From Muricea muricata (lineage: Eukaryota; Cnidaria; Anthozoa; Malacalcyonacea; Plexauridae), in NCBI GenBank assembly GCA_963855995.1, contig OY979725.1, positions 12,566,383 through 12,630,382 on the forward strand: a DNA stretch of 64,000 bases, written 5' to 3'. The translations under genes and the position numbers were made by a program. The notes under the pieces are model-generated. The model was not told the origin of the DNA. It made no database searches and saw only the letters and a list, made by a program, of their open reading frames with translations. Below are positions 11,911 through 24,317 of the stretch, piece after piece (positions within the stretch are counted from its first letter, which is position 1; every line of letters starts with the position of its first letter).

Positions 11911-14900
11911 ATGGGAGTTCCGGCATTTTTTCGTTGGTTGTCAAAGAAATATCCATCAATTGTCGTGCATTCAGTTGAGGAAAAGGTGAAAAAAATTAGC
12001 ATTTTATATGTTTTGTAGTTGAAGCGTAGGGGAAGGTTGTGGACGTTAGATTACTCAGAGTAGCTCGGATTTTAAATTAATTTTGCTTAAATTTGCTGCA
12101 TTTATCTAAGGATTGCTTGCAAATTTTGATGGCAGATAGCATTTCAATTCATAGTCATTTGTCAATTACAGTGTATATTGACACAATTCTATCAGTGCTT
12201 GGGGTGGATAAAAACATGCCTAGCCACGAAGGAACTAGACTTGAAATATCACATATTCAAGCCTACCTCACCATGTTGCTCAGTTGGTAGAGTTTTGGGA
12301 TGGTTTGCTCCAAAAGTTGTCTGTTTGATCCCTGTTGTGATTCTAGCTGTCGCGATTCCTGTTTTCAGCCAGTTTAGTGTGGAAATAGACTCAGAGTAAC
12401 ACCACAGAACATTGCTTTCACTTGAGTAAATAACACTAACACACTAAGAGACAGTAAAGATCATGACCAGAGATGGATTTATTTGAGCTGGGGGGGGGGT
12501 GTGCTAATTTTCACATGGTAAAACAACAAAAATTAGCAGAAATAAAATGAGATCAGATGCAGTAATTTCAGTAATAAGGAATAATATATTGAAATAACCA
12601 CAACTGTCAAATACCAGTGACAGATGCCTCATCAGCAGTGTGGAATGCTTAACTGGTAAATGTTGATATTCAACACCATGGTTGGATGCTCACCTCCCCG
12701 GCCACCAGATCATGCTTGACCCATCCCCAGTGGCGTGGGAACCAGGGGGCCGTGGGGGCACGCCCCCCTAATAATTACTTTCTTCCTACGCCACTGCCAA
12801 CAGTGGCATAGGAACCAGGGGGCCGTGGGGGCATGCCCCCCCCCAATAATTACTTTCTTCCTATGCCACTGATCCCTGATCATGACTATCATAATCTCCC
12901 ATTGCCACCATCCCTAGGCAAAATTCCACAGCATTTGCAAGCTCTTTGACCAACTGCGCAGTGACATTTGTATTAGAATTAGTAAATTTCACGTGTCTTG
13001 ATGATTTAGTCAGTGTACTAACTGGTGTAGTATCAACAATATTATATGCCATTATACAGGCTAGATAAGTCTCATGATAATATTTTGTTTTAGCCTCGAG
13101 AAGTGAATGGTGTGAGAATTCCAGTTGATTCAAGCAAGCCGAATCCAAACGATGTCGAGTTTGATAATTTATACCTGGACATGAATGGCATTATTCATCC
13201 TTGCTGTCATCCAGAAAACAAGTAATGTTCAAAACTTATTTGTGATACCCCTAGTTTTCTAGATGGTGTTGATGACATTCTGTTTTCCTTGCTTTCTAGA
13301 CCTGCTCCTAAAAATGAAGATGAAATGATGGTGGCAATATTTGAGTACATTGACAGGTTAGTTTAATTGAAATTTTAAAGAACTTAAATGTACTTACTAA
13401 GTATACTGATTCACTATGCGATAAGCTCTCTCTTTCATTATATTTGCTCTGATATTTGCAAACGTCTGAACTTACGGATCGAAAAACTTGCAATTTATAA
13501 TATTTTTTATAATGGTGTTTTGAGAGGAATAAACTTATGTTGTTATGCACTATGAAAAACGGTAAAGCAAGCTACAGTATTCTAATAAAGCAATCATTTT
13601 TTCTCTGTTTTTAGAATTTTCTCAATTGTCCGTCCAAGAAAGCTGCTGTACATGGCTATTGATGGAGTTGTGAGTATGCTGTGAATGTTGCAATTGTATA
13701 ACAGTTTCAGTAGAAATTTTGACCAATTCTTGTCAGTAAAAGTACATCTGATAGGAATCAATCGAAAAGAAGACATTATGTTAGGGATATCTTTCAGGCA
13801 CCGAGAGCAAAAATGAACCAACAACGATCTAGACGATTCAGAGCATCAAAAGAGTCGAAGTAGGAAATATTTGATAGTTTGTGATTAATTAACAATGAAA
13901 ATTTGTATTTAAAAGAGTGTTAGAAATCTGGGCTGTTTCTAGTGGGACGACCAATTTGATGTTGTGCCCATGAAAACATCAAAAACACTGATTTCAAAAG
14001 AAGTATTTGCCATAGAGAGTGTTGTATTCAGGGTGATAAATTTACAAGTTTCTTGTTGTTAGGGACAAACGTGAAGACCTTGCGAGATATCGTGCAGAGG
14101 TCTTGGGTCAAGGTATATTGTGACTTGAGGTTTTCAATATTCTAAGGTTCATGTACACTGACAAACTATCAATTTCAGTGTAATGAATCTAAAATTGTTT
14201 AGGAGGAGAATTGCCACCAGTTAAAGAGAAAACTGAACACTTTGACAGCAACTGCATAACACCGGTAATCAATAGGAGTTTAAAAAAATTACTAATTATT
14301 TTTATGTACAATATTAAGGTCCTATATAGCCCGACAACCTAGTCCCGCTATGCAAATGTTTTCGTTTTCATTGACTGTTAAGACAACAATTTCTAAAGAA
14401 ATGAATAATTATAATGATTTAAAATTTGCATAGGGAGACTAAATTGCCAGGCTGGCTATGCCACTGTATATGTGGACAAACATTTTTATCTTGTCATGGA
14501 AAAATTGCTTGCCTGTACAAGCCTTATAGCTTAATGAAGCAGTTTAGCTAAGATTACTGTGCATTCATTATTCTGGTACTTTCATTCATTATGTATATAT
14601 TTAATTTCTCTTATTTAAGGGTACTGAATTTATGGACAATTTGTCAGTTGCTTTGCGATATTACATCGCTCAGAGGCTAAACTATGATCCTGGATGGCAA
14701 AATATTAAGGCAAGGGGGAAATTATTTTGAACTTCTTTTTTTACAAGTAGTTAAACACAGTTGCATGGCATGATCGTGTAAATGAAGACTGAGCATATTA
14801 TTTATTATACAGGTCATACTGTCAGATGCTAATGTCCCAGGAGAGGGAGAACATAAAATCATGGATTTTATTCGAAAGCAAAGAGGTTCTGCTAAGGGAA

Positions 14901-17900
14901 TTTTTGTGTTTTACTTAGGGAATAAATATTCACAGTTTATATTATGAATGCCACATCAAGTGAGGACAAGAGGCACACAATCTTGGTCACCTGCCATACT
15001 TTCCCCAACACAATCATGTATTTTATTGAAGGAAAAAGATACTTGTTATTTTTTCAGTGTGTGTGAAGCTTAGCATGTCCTCTGTGACAATTTGTGACTG
15101 CCAGCTCTCATGCATCAACTCTAATCCTTGTTTTGGCCAGCGTTAAAAGATTGTTTTCATTGCAGCAAGTCCAAGTCATGATCCAAACACTCATCACTGT
15201 CTCAATGGTGCTGACGGTAATTTAACACTGTACTCTCTTTATATTTTCCAGCCATTACACTAATCTTGAATGTAAATTTCATCTCTATTTTATTCTCTTG
15301 CAGCGGACTTGATTATGCTTGGCTTGGCAACGCATGAGCCCCACTTTACGATTCTGAGAGAAGAATTTAAATACCAGAAGAAGCCATGCGAATTATGTGG
15401 CCAAGTGGGTAAGAGCTACGTGTTAATTTCTATGCTTGATTCATCAAAGGCGCAGTATTTCCGATAATGTAGTTAAATGCTTCAACTACTGTATTCTCCA
15501 ACTTTGCCAGCAAATGTCTCGATTATTTATTAGGTCACGAGTTTAAAGAATGTCAAGGCTTACCAAAAGAGAAGCAAGGAGAGGTAGGATAAAAAAATTA
15601 AAACAGTGCAGAACCTTGGACAACAATACTCTCTTAATTCAAGCGATTGAAAATTCAATCTAATGGATTGAATTTTCAATCTTTTTGGGATTGTTTTTAG
15701 GGATCATACGTTTTCTATTGAAAAGTAATCTAATTAGGTGGCATATTTCAATCGATTGGAACACTGAAAGAGTGTCTCACAATGTATATTCAATCTATTA
15801 GATTAAAAAATAGTCGATTAGATTGAAAAATCCTTCAAACTTTTGAAAGATTGAAAAAAATCTCTCAAACAAATGTTTTAAATTAAGAGAGTAGCTAGTG
15901 CAATATTTGCACCTCCCCAATCCTCGCTTTCGTGATTCTTCAGTATTAAAGCTGCGTTCAAGAAACCTGGAGATGCAAATTCAAACTCATCTGGGAACAA
16001 CGAAATTCTCATTGTTCTCCGAGTGTCAGAATAATATGATCCTAGTTTTACATGTATCTAGATGATATTCTGCGGATTCTTGTTTTTTAGTTTGATGAGC
16101 AGGCAGCGCCAGTCGGTGAAGATGTGAATTTCATTTTTATTCGACTGAATGTGTTACGCGAGGTACAATTGCCGCAAATGTATTCATATGACAGACACAT
16201 CACTTTGCCTAGAAAGTCTTGCCTTTTCTTGAGTGCCCTTCACATCGAACTGTACTGTTTCAGTATTACGTTCGTTAGCTTGTTAATTTCATAAAGAAGT
16301 AGATAGACCTTTTAGATAACTACAGTCACTTCCCAATCACAAACCCGAGGCTTGATAGCCAAAGCGGTAGCTTTTTTGGAAACGTTTTATCATAACTTGA
16401 ACGTGAGTTGTCATTTATTCACATGTTACATTGTATACTTTAGTATCTGGAAAGAGAGCTGAAAATGGAAGGGCTACCTTTTCCGTACGATTTTGAGGTT
16501 TGTCCGACCTAACAAGTCCTTGCAGACCATTACCCAAAGCTGGGAGGTCAATGCCCAATTTCTTTTACCGTTTTTTAAAGTGTTTGCGATTGAACTCTTT
16601 CAGACTGAGCTGTTTCTCTTTCAGAGATGTGTCGATGATTGGGTTTTCATGTGTTTTTTCGTTGGTAACGATTTTCTACCCCATCTTCCGTCACTTGAAA
16701 TACGGTATGTATATCTTCATGTTTGAAAGAAATAAGTGCAGCACAAGATTTGTGGTGTCAAACAAGTTTTAAAATCGTGCATTGGTACCACTGTGTTGTG
16801 CAATGTTGTACATATGTGTCATGTTCAAATGAATCCATATCTTCCGTTTGTCTAAATAAGAAGAATACTACAGGTCTAACATCATCTTTAAGATACATCA
16901 GTGCAGTCGTTGGCTTCATTCAAAATTTATGCCAACTACAGTAATACATAATAATTGTAGCATAATCGAAGGTTTTTTTATTTTATCTTCTAGGGAAGGT
17001 GCGATTGACAAACTGATCAGTCTATACAAAAAATGTCTGCCAGTAACTGGGGTATGGATATTTCTGTAACAGTAGTACAACTTGGATTTTAAAGTCTGAT
17101 CGAATCGTATTTATGAAGGAATGTGTTTGTTCCAAAATAGGGGTATCTTACCGAAAATGGATACGTCAATTTGAGAGGAGTTCATAAGATTCTTGTGGGT
17201 ATGTTATAAGACTAGTAGAACTAAGAGTATGGACTAGAAGCTTCCTGTAAGATATATGTATTCTTCGTAGTCATATGGTGTTACGGCGGCTCCAGCGCAA
17301 GCCGGAGGCCAAAGTAGCCAATGAAGTGACGGCAATTGGTACACTTTCACTTGGATTACATTTCTCACACATTCAATTAAGCTTAGTACTCTTCTACACT
17401 GATGCGAAATTCTTGTTTTCGTTGTTTAAGACTTGGGTGAGATGGAAGATATGATCTTTAAACAGCGACAACAAAAAGAGGTAAATATTTTGTATTTTGT
17501 GTGCGTTTTATCTCGACTCGAGGACTGCACATCTTACTATTGCCTCTCCCTCATTTTAGCTTGCATTTCAAAGACGAGAGAAGGAGAAGAAAGAGAGGTC
17601 AAGATTAAGTACTGTGAGTATGGTATTATTATACCGTGTCATACCAGTACTATACCATGTCAACGTATACCTTAACATACAATACCAATTAACCATAGTA
17701 TACCATACTTTACCATACTATACCATACCATATTATGCCATACTTTACCATACCATGCCATGTCAATGTATACCGTACCATACAATACCTACAAACTATA
17801 CTATACCATGCCATACTTTACCATACCATACTATACCATACCATACCATACCATACCATACCATACCATACCATACCATACCATACCATACCATACCATA

Positions 17901-20900
17901 CCATACCATACCATACCATACCATACCATACCATACCATACCATACCATATTATATCATACTATACCATACTATACCATGTCAATGTATACCTTACCATA
18001 TCTATCAATACCATACCATACCAGATCATCTCATATAAACAACACAATACACATATACAATACCACAGTATCCAGAAAAGAGTCCTGCTTTATACTACTT
18101 TCACTCGATTTCTTTTCATCTCCTGACATTCGACTTTAACAGGGTTCAAACCGAAATTCGAATGGTCCTCGATGGACTCCCGCTGGTCAGTTCGCGCCCC
18201 AGCCTATAACGAGCACGCCAAGATCTATAGAATCACCTCGTCAAGAAGCTTATAAAATGAGAATGCAATCTGAGAACCGCGCTAACTTTGTAAGTGGAAC
18301 ACAGGACTGGTATACTAGTTGCCATGTTTCGAGCATCGTGAATTAAGCAGTTTGCAGCGAAAATCCGTGAAATTAGAGCTAAGAATTTTTCAACGAAGTT
18401 TGAGTACAGGTCAAACGGATTGTCTTCATTTCTTTCCAGGACGCTGCCGCAAATCTAAGATCAATGCTGGTCGAAGACAGCCCACAGAACACTGCATCAT
18501 CAGAGGTAATGAGATGCCTGTTGATGTTCGTTCAATTCTTTTTACAGCTACATGTACCTCGCCCGCGTTGTCAAGCATATTCATCGAGTTCAATTTCGTG
18601 TGTAAATTTTTCAATGCAATTTAGACTTCTGCTACAAACACGAAACCTTCGACCAGTTTGAATTCAACAAAGAATGACGATGAACCCCCTCCTGATAATA
18701 TCAGGTATGGTACCACCCTGACCTCGTTCACACGACATGGCAGAGTTTGAAAAAGGTGCAAAACTCTTGCGTTTAGGTGTTACATACGTTCAACAGTGTT
18801 GTGTGAACAGTCACAAACCGTAATGGTTTTCTACTGTTATACAGTGTGCGACAAGCATCCTTCCGTGTTGCCCTCATTTTGTAAATGCTAAAGTAATGTT
18901 TAGGAAACTACATTAGAACAGTATTGGTATCGTTTAAACACGTGTGCTAACCATAGGTAATTTTCGGGAAGTATTGTGGGGGGAGGGGGGGGGCAACTGC
19001 CACTCCTCCCCTACCGCCTTATAATGCCACCTACCTTTTCTTTTAAAGGCTGTGGGAAGATGGATGGAGAGAGAGGTATTACCTTCAGAAATTTGGCGTG
19101 TCCTCGGACGACGAATCTTACGAAGGTTTCCGAGACCAAGTTGTAAGCAGTTCATTTTGTACAGTTTTTTGGGATTCACACAGATTCACTTCAGACCAAA
19201 AACTGCACAGTGTCGGTGGTGTACTGTTGTTAATTAAACACGTACAAGGCTATAGGATGCTCTCTTAATTCAAACGGTTGAAAATTCAGTTTAATGGACT
19301 GCATTTTCAATCTTTTTGGGATTGTTTTTAGGGATCATACGTTTTCTATTGAAAGGTAATCTAAGTGAGTGACACATTTCAATCGATTGGAACACTGAAA
19401 GAGTATCCCTCAATCTATGTTCAATCTATTAGATTAAAAAATAGTCTATTAGATTGAAAAATTCTTCGAACTTTTGAAAGATTGAAAAAAAAATCCATCA
19501 AGCCAATCTTTTAAATTTAGAGAGTGTTTCACTGCTCAGTAACACGATAAACATTAATCTAGTTAGATTCATTCGTTCAACACTCGAAAACGCTTTGTAT
19601 TTTTGTGTGTTTCAGGCCAGTGCTTACGCAGAAGGGCTGTGTTGGGTGCTCAGGTATTATTATCAGGTTAGTTTCTTGTTTTTCTATGACATTGATTCAT
19701 TCGTTGTAGTTTTGTATTCGGAAACTAAGGAAAACACCTCATTTCTTCGTGTTATTTCAGGGTTGTTGCTCGTGGAAATGGTACTTTCCGTTTCACTACG
19801 CGCCGTTTGCTTCCGATTTTAAAAACATCGAATCAAAACGTTACAACTTCGAGAGAGGGACTCAACCGGTAAGCAGAAAGTCCTGTTTGAATGGACCATA
19901 CCCCAATTAGACAAACCTTCAAATTGGAAAACGATTTTAGCACAGTTGGAAAGAGCTTCCTAAATTTAGTGAACTGTAAAGTTTGGTTGTAAAATATTGT
20001 AAAATGTCGAAAATATAGTAGTGTAAAGATTGTGAATTTTGTATACTGTTGTATTACGCGGGAAAAAGCGTTACCACATTTCCACATAGTGGTAACGCTT
20101 TTCCTTTCGTAATACAAAAGTATACAAAATTCACAAACTTTACAGGACTATGTTTTCCACATTTTACAATATTTTGCAACCAAACTTCACAATTTCACTA
20201 AATTTAGGAAGCTCTTTCCAACTGTGCTAAAATTGTTTTCCACTTTAAAACTTTGTCTAATTGGGGAATGGTCCATTGCGCGGTAAAAACGTGGCTGGTT
20301 TCTGTGGGGATTTCGTGAATTATCTGCTTGCACAGTCAGAAATACCTCCACAGACTTGATTTTACCGCCTTGACGAAAGTTTATCATCAAGTTGTGGATC
20401 CCCTGTTAGCTTGACTAAGTTGCTTCAAGCTTGAGTGAACCATTCCCCTATTCAACAAACTTTTGAATTCGGGAAATAAATTAGCACAGCTGGAAAGAGC
20501 ATCCTAAATTTCATACAATTGTCACGTTTGGTTGCGAAATATTGTAAAATGTGGAAAATATAGTCCTGTAAAGTTTGCGAATTTTGTATACTTTTGTATT
20601 ACGAACGGAAAAGCGTTACCACTATGTGGAAATGTGGTAACGCTTTTTCCCGAGTGATACAAAGGTATACAAAATTCGTAAACTTTACATTACTATATTT
20701 TCAACAGTTTACAATATTTTTGCAACCAAACTTCACAATTTCACTAAATTTAGGAAGCTCTTTCCAACTGTGCTAAAATTGTTTACGAATTTAAAAGTTT
20801 GTCTAATTGCGTGGGAATGGTCCATTGAGCTTGTGGATGGGAAATCTTGACATGTCAATCAACTTGAATCAAACCCGTTAACAACTTGTTATCATCAAGT

Positions 20901-23574
20901 TTCTGGCTGTGTAAGCTTTTAAATCTCGTGTTTTTTAGTTCAAGCCTCTGGAACAATTGATGAGCGTTTTCCCTGCTGCCAGTGGGAACTTTTTGCCGCC
21001 AACATGGCGCGAATTGATGAGTAATCCGGTATGTATGGTTGTTCTTTATGAACAAACATTCAGTTTAACAGTAGTCTGACGGGAAAGTCTTGATTCTTTT
21101 GCAGGACTCTGCGATCATTGATTTTTATCCCACTGATTTTGAAGTTGATTTGAACGGAAAGAAATATGCCTGGCAAGGTAATAGAAGTTCGATATGCAAT
21201 GTATGAAACATGAAATATTAATGGTAATATCACTACATCGAAATGTTTAACGTGAGTGTTAGATACATGATGTTTTCTATGCTCGGGGCACCAAAAATGA
21301 TCACTCTGGCATGTTCAAATCGCCGGGATGAAAATTTTACACTGCCTCCAAAAGTGAGATTTTAGCGATGTTGTGACAAAGTAATGACATAGTTCAATTC
21401 TTTGTTGTTCTTAGGTGTTGCTCTCCTACCGTTTGTCGACGAAAAACGTCTTTTAACTTCTTTGGCCAAAGTTTATCCAGATCTTACTGAAGAAGAAAGT
21501 AAGAAAATTTCTTGCTAAAGTCACACTTGAGTTATCAGTACAGTATGTAAGTTAATTTGAGTAAATTAATTTCGTAGTAAACGACTTTCATTTTTTGCAG
21601 AAAGGCGTAACAGTCGTGGAAAAGATCGACTTTTTGTAGGGTCAAAACATCCTTCGTTTGACTTTTTTAAAGGTCTCTACGAAGGTGGGGGAACAGAGGA
21701 GGTGAGTATATTCATCATTCTAACACAATATTGATTGATTGTCATTGTTCATCATTAACATTATCTTCGAGATCATCTCATGATCTTTATCGGTTGAATT
21801 GCTTATTCTCTCATTCAGGAAGTTGATTTGGTCACAGATCTCACCCAAGGAATGTGTGGGAAGGTTATGATCGATGATCAAGCCATTTTGCCCTCGAAGT
21901 AAGTAACCATGCTTTTTATTGATGGCAACCATAGGACCTCACCTCCTAACATGTTCGTTGTTATTTAGGTGTGTTCCTTCGCCTGTGCCTCAACTTAAAG
22001 ATATAACAGACAATCTTGCTGTCGGGTATGTGTGTCAATTTTAATTAACTGGATCAAGTTAGTGTTGATTGTGTATTGGTTCATTACGCGCACACTTTTC
22101 CTAGAGGGTAGATGCTCTTGCTCATTATTTTTTAACTTTGTTATAGCATCAAATTTGAAGACGTAAAATATGGCGAAGATTATGTGTTTAAAGCAAAACT
22201 CTTGCCCAATGTCACGTTAGTGTGTTTGTATTGGTTAGCTGTATTCCGAACATGTCTTCTTATCAGTGAGCTTTCTACAGAAAGAAAACTGAGCTGTAGT
22301 ATTCATTTTCCAGTATGCCTGGTCGCGTTCTTAAGCCGGAGGACTGGCCAGATAAGAAGCCATACAGACCGCAACTTGGCTTCAGTCCTCACACGCCAAG
22401 AGCCTCATTGGACGTGTCTGCGAGAAGAATGTTAGGGTAGGTATCGACATTCATTTCAACTGCAGTTCAAACTTGAGGTTAACCCACTTTTTTAACTTCT
22501 GTATTTCCACAAATTTGATTGTATTCACGAATCACAACTTTCCAAGCTTGTGCAACTGTTTCCGGATCTTTAACATTACCATTTTAAGTTGTGTTTTACC
22601 TCCACAAACAGTAAACATCTGATTCTTCGTGGTATTTCACTGTAGCCATCACATGAAGACTGGCGGAGCAAATACTTCTGGCTGGAATCCTGGATACGAC
22701 CGCCGTAACTCTTATCCGCCACCTACTCACGTGACTGCATACGGGCAATCACGTTTCTCATCTCCAGGCCCCTGGCCGAGGGAGCGTCCGTCATATTACA
22801 GCAATACTCCAGGAGGGTACAACCCTTACCAGAGAAATGCTCAACAGAGGCATTCGGGGGGTGGTCGCCAGCATGGTGGCCATCCTGGACACTCGCAGCA
22901 TGGCGGGTATGCACATGGTAACAGAGATAGCCAGTATGGTAGTAGGGACAGTTCGTATGGTAACAGGGATAGCCCTTATGCTCGCAGAGATTCTTCATAT
23001 GGTAATAGCGATAGTCCGTATGGCCGAGATTCTAGTCAGAATGACCCAAGGAGAAGATCGACCGGGGTGAGATTTTGCTTTCATTATATTAAGTATTAAA
23101 TATTATTAGTAACTTTTAGCTAAACACAAATAGTAGTTTAAAGTGCTAAGATGGCCCCGCTGTCTCCCGAATAAATTCTTCCCACCTGAAGACTTATCTT
23201 TTTAGGGGTCTGAAAAAGCCTTGTTTTTGGTTGTGAAAAGAGATTAATTTATTTTTGAAGTAATAGGCAACACTCATGTCGTTTTGATAAAATAAATTGG
23301 TCTAAAAAGATTACTTGGTTGAGTTGGGGGGGGGGGGGGAGGGGGAGGAAGCTCTATTAAGGGAGAAGGTGGTGATTTCTTTGTCCATAAGAGGGACTTG
23401 TTAGAGTGGTGCTTGTAAGAAGGTGGGGGTGGGGGAGCTTTCAGGGCATTACAAGAGAGATTGTCACAAATTCTTTAAATATTCCAGGGTTTCAACACAC
23501 CGACTAACGACAGGCGGAGAAACGATGGAAGATCATCACAAGACTATCCCCAGAGACGATATACTCCTTATTGA
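11911..23574 (+). CDS. XRN2: XRN2, nuclear 5'-3' exoribonuclease (35 coding exons, complete)
   Basis: XRN2 degrades 5'-monophosphate RNA in the nucleus and drives torpedo-type termination. The exons sum to 3,015 nt, giving 1,004 aa (vertebrate XRN2 is about 950). The first exon, 11911-11985, encodes [17 protein letters not shown]; the last is 23488-23574. Catalytic-core signatures appear in order: [62 protein letters not shown], a CCHC zinc knuckle ([14 protein letters not shown]) and [20 protein letters not shown]. Then come the linker and the XRN-specific C-terminal domains ([63 protein letters not shown]). Exon 34 (22646-23066) encodes a G/Y/R/S/D-rich tail with reiterated YGNRDS-type units, longer and different from the vertebrate tail. 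Intron 8 uses a GC donor (AAG|GCAAGG at 14709). AATAAA lies near 23645. All junction phases agree. Confidence 0.96.
12260..12425 (+). mobile_element. tRNA-derived SINE in XRN2 intron 1
   Basis: An A box (TTGCTCAGTTGGTAGAG, 12276-12292) and a B-box-like GTTTGATCCC (12323-12332) sit about 30 bp apart. The tail (GTGTGGAAATAGACTC, then ACCACAGAACATTGC) recurs in diverged form at 29755-29850. This is the structure of a tRNA-headed SINE in an intron of XRN2. Confidence 0.65.
12728..12871. mobile_element. Two adjacent 70-bp MITEs with CAGTGGCGTAGGAA ends
   Basis: Two near-identical units (12728-12796 and 12801-12871) each begin CAGTGGCRTRGGAACC and end TTCCTAYGCCACTG. They enclose a GGGGGCCGTGGGGGCA/CCCCCC hairpin and AATAATTACTTTC. 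The motif ATCCC flanks the pair on both sides. CAGTGGC ends are typical of hAT-type elements. They lie in XRN2 intron 1. Confidence 0.75.
14321..14466. mobile_element. hAT-like MITE (145-bp family), diverged copy
   Basis: This shares AATTTCTAAAGAAATGAATAAT and the following AT-rich core with 36214-36348 and 44610-44754, and ends GGCTATGCCACTG. Its left terminus is degraded. It lies in XRN2 intron 7. Confidence 0.65.
15629..15891. mobile_element. MITE with CTCTCTTAATT ends, copy 1
   Basis: This 263-bp element begins CTCTCTTAATTCAA and ends AAATTAAGAGAG, flanked by TA on both sides. The interior is dense in ATTGAA/TTCAAT words that pair with one another. It lies in XRN2 intron 12. The second copy is at 19260-19524. 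Confidence 0.75.
17636..18030 (+). repeat. Pentanucleotide microsatellite (TACCA)n in XRN2 intron 19
   Basis: This is a long CCATA/TACCA tract. It is essentially perfect for about 130 bp (about 17825-17955), with interrupted, diverged units on both sides, including scattered CCATGTCAATGTATACC spacers. All three frames are open across it, producing spurious YHTIP-repeat proteins. Confidence 0.95.
19260..19524. mobile_element. MITE with CTCTCTTAATT ends, copy 2
   Basis: This is a second copy of the 15629-15891 element, collinear throughout, with shared internal words such as TTTTTGGGATTGTTTTTAGG and TCATACGTTTTCTATTGAAA. The flanking dinucleotide is TG on both sides. It lies in XRN2 intron 23. 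Confidence 0.75.
19891..20276. mobile_element. 386-bp whole-length palindromic MITE, copy A
   Basis: The element is a near-perfect hairpin from ATGGACCATACCCC to GGGGAATGGTCCAT. The two halves meet at GCGTTACCACATTTCCACA / TAGTGGTAACGC. It lies in XRN2 intron 25. Related copies are at 20435-20825 (same intron) and 40322-40706 (SLC15 intron 15). Confidence 0.85.
20435..20825. mobile_element. 386-bp palindromic MITE, copy B
   Basis: Same family as copy A, only about 160 bp away in the same XRN2 intron. Its hairpin tip reads GCGTTACCACTATGTGGAAA with TGTGGTAACGC, the opposite tip orientation from copy A. The termini are slightly eroded. Confidence 0.85.
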
Positions 23575-24317
23575 GGGCTGAAATCAAGCAATCTGGTACA
23601 GCTACCAGCCTAACTGTATAATTCTGTAGCGGTGGCGGTCGTGAATAAAGGAAGACAGGCACTAGACATGTTCTATAACCCTGGGCCGGTTATACGAAAG
23701 TGGGATAGCACTATCGACGAGGGGCCATTTGTATAAAAAAAGTGATTAAAGTTAACTGTGATTAGTGGAAACGTCAACCAATCAGAACCAGGTATTTTGT
23801 TCTTAATCACTATTTAACCACAAAGCAGTGAGTAAAAAGTGAATAAGAGTTGAAACTAAGGCCCCAGGCACTGATTTTTTTTCAAATGCTGCAAAAAGGC
23901 ATAAAAAGCAGTGACTGCCGTCTATATGAACTGACAAGAGATAAAAGCGACTTTAACCCGAAAATGCTAAACTTTGATATGGATTTAACCAGTTACTGAA
24001 CATGTTTAGAAAGTTTGAGAAAAATTGCAACCCGAGAGATAGCGCTATCCCATTTCCTGCAACTGTTTTTAAACCCTATTTGTTTTGCATTGAGCAGCAT
24101 TATTGTACCATATGTTGTTCACTTGTACAGTATTATAATGGGTGAGACAATATCTTATTGGATAGCGCTAATATTAAAATTTTATACTGCTAATTATTCG
24201 TTGATAGTTAATGTATAGAAGATAATGTATAAATGATAGATAATTTGTTCGTAATCTACGCATACATTGTATTGTTTAAACTTGATCGTGTGTATTTTAA
24301 TCCGTGCACCGTCTGTA
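23575..24317. other. XRN2 3' region and intergenic DNA with a repeat relic
   Basis: This starts with the XRN2 3' UTR (AATAAA near 23645). A relic then runs from GGGCCGGTTATACGAAAGTG (about 23690) to GATAGCGCTATCCC (about 24035), a motif pair I recall as repetitive in corals. A minus-strand ATTAAA (TTTAAT on the plus strand, near 24296) lies just past the stop codon of the ankyrin gene and may be its poly(A) signal. Confidence 0.5.

Noticed and set aside
17614-18139. Three long overlapping ORFs rich in YHTIP repeats
   Set aside because: They are translations of the TACCA microsatellite in an XRN2 intron; repeats with no stops are open in all three frames by construction.
19833-20117. Conserved ORF beginning [21 protein letters not shown], also at 20594 and 40397
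   Set aside because: It recurs only because it translates the arms of the 386-bp palindromic MITE; the same peptide appears on both strands.
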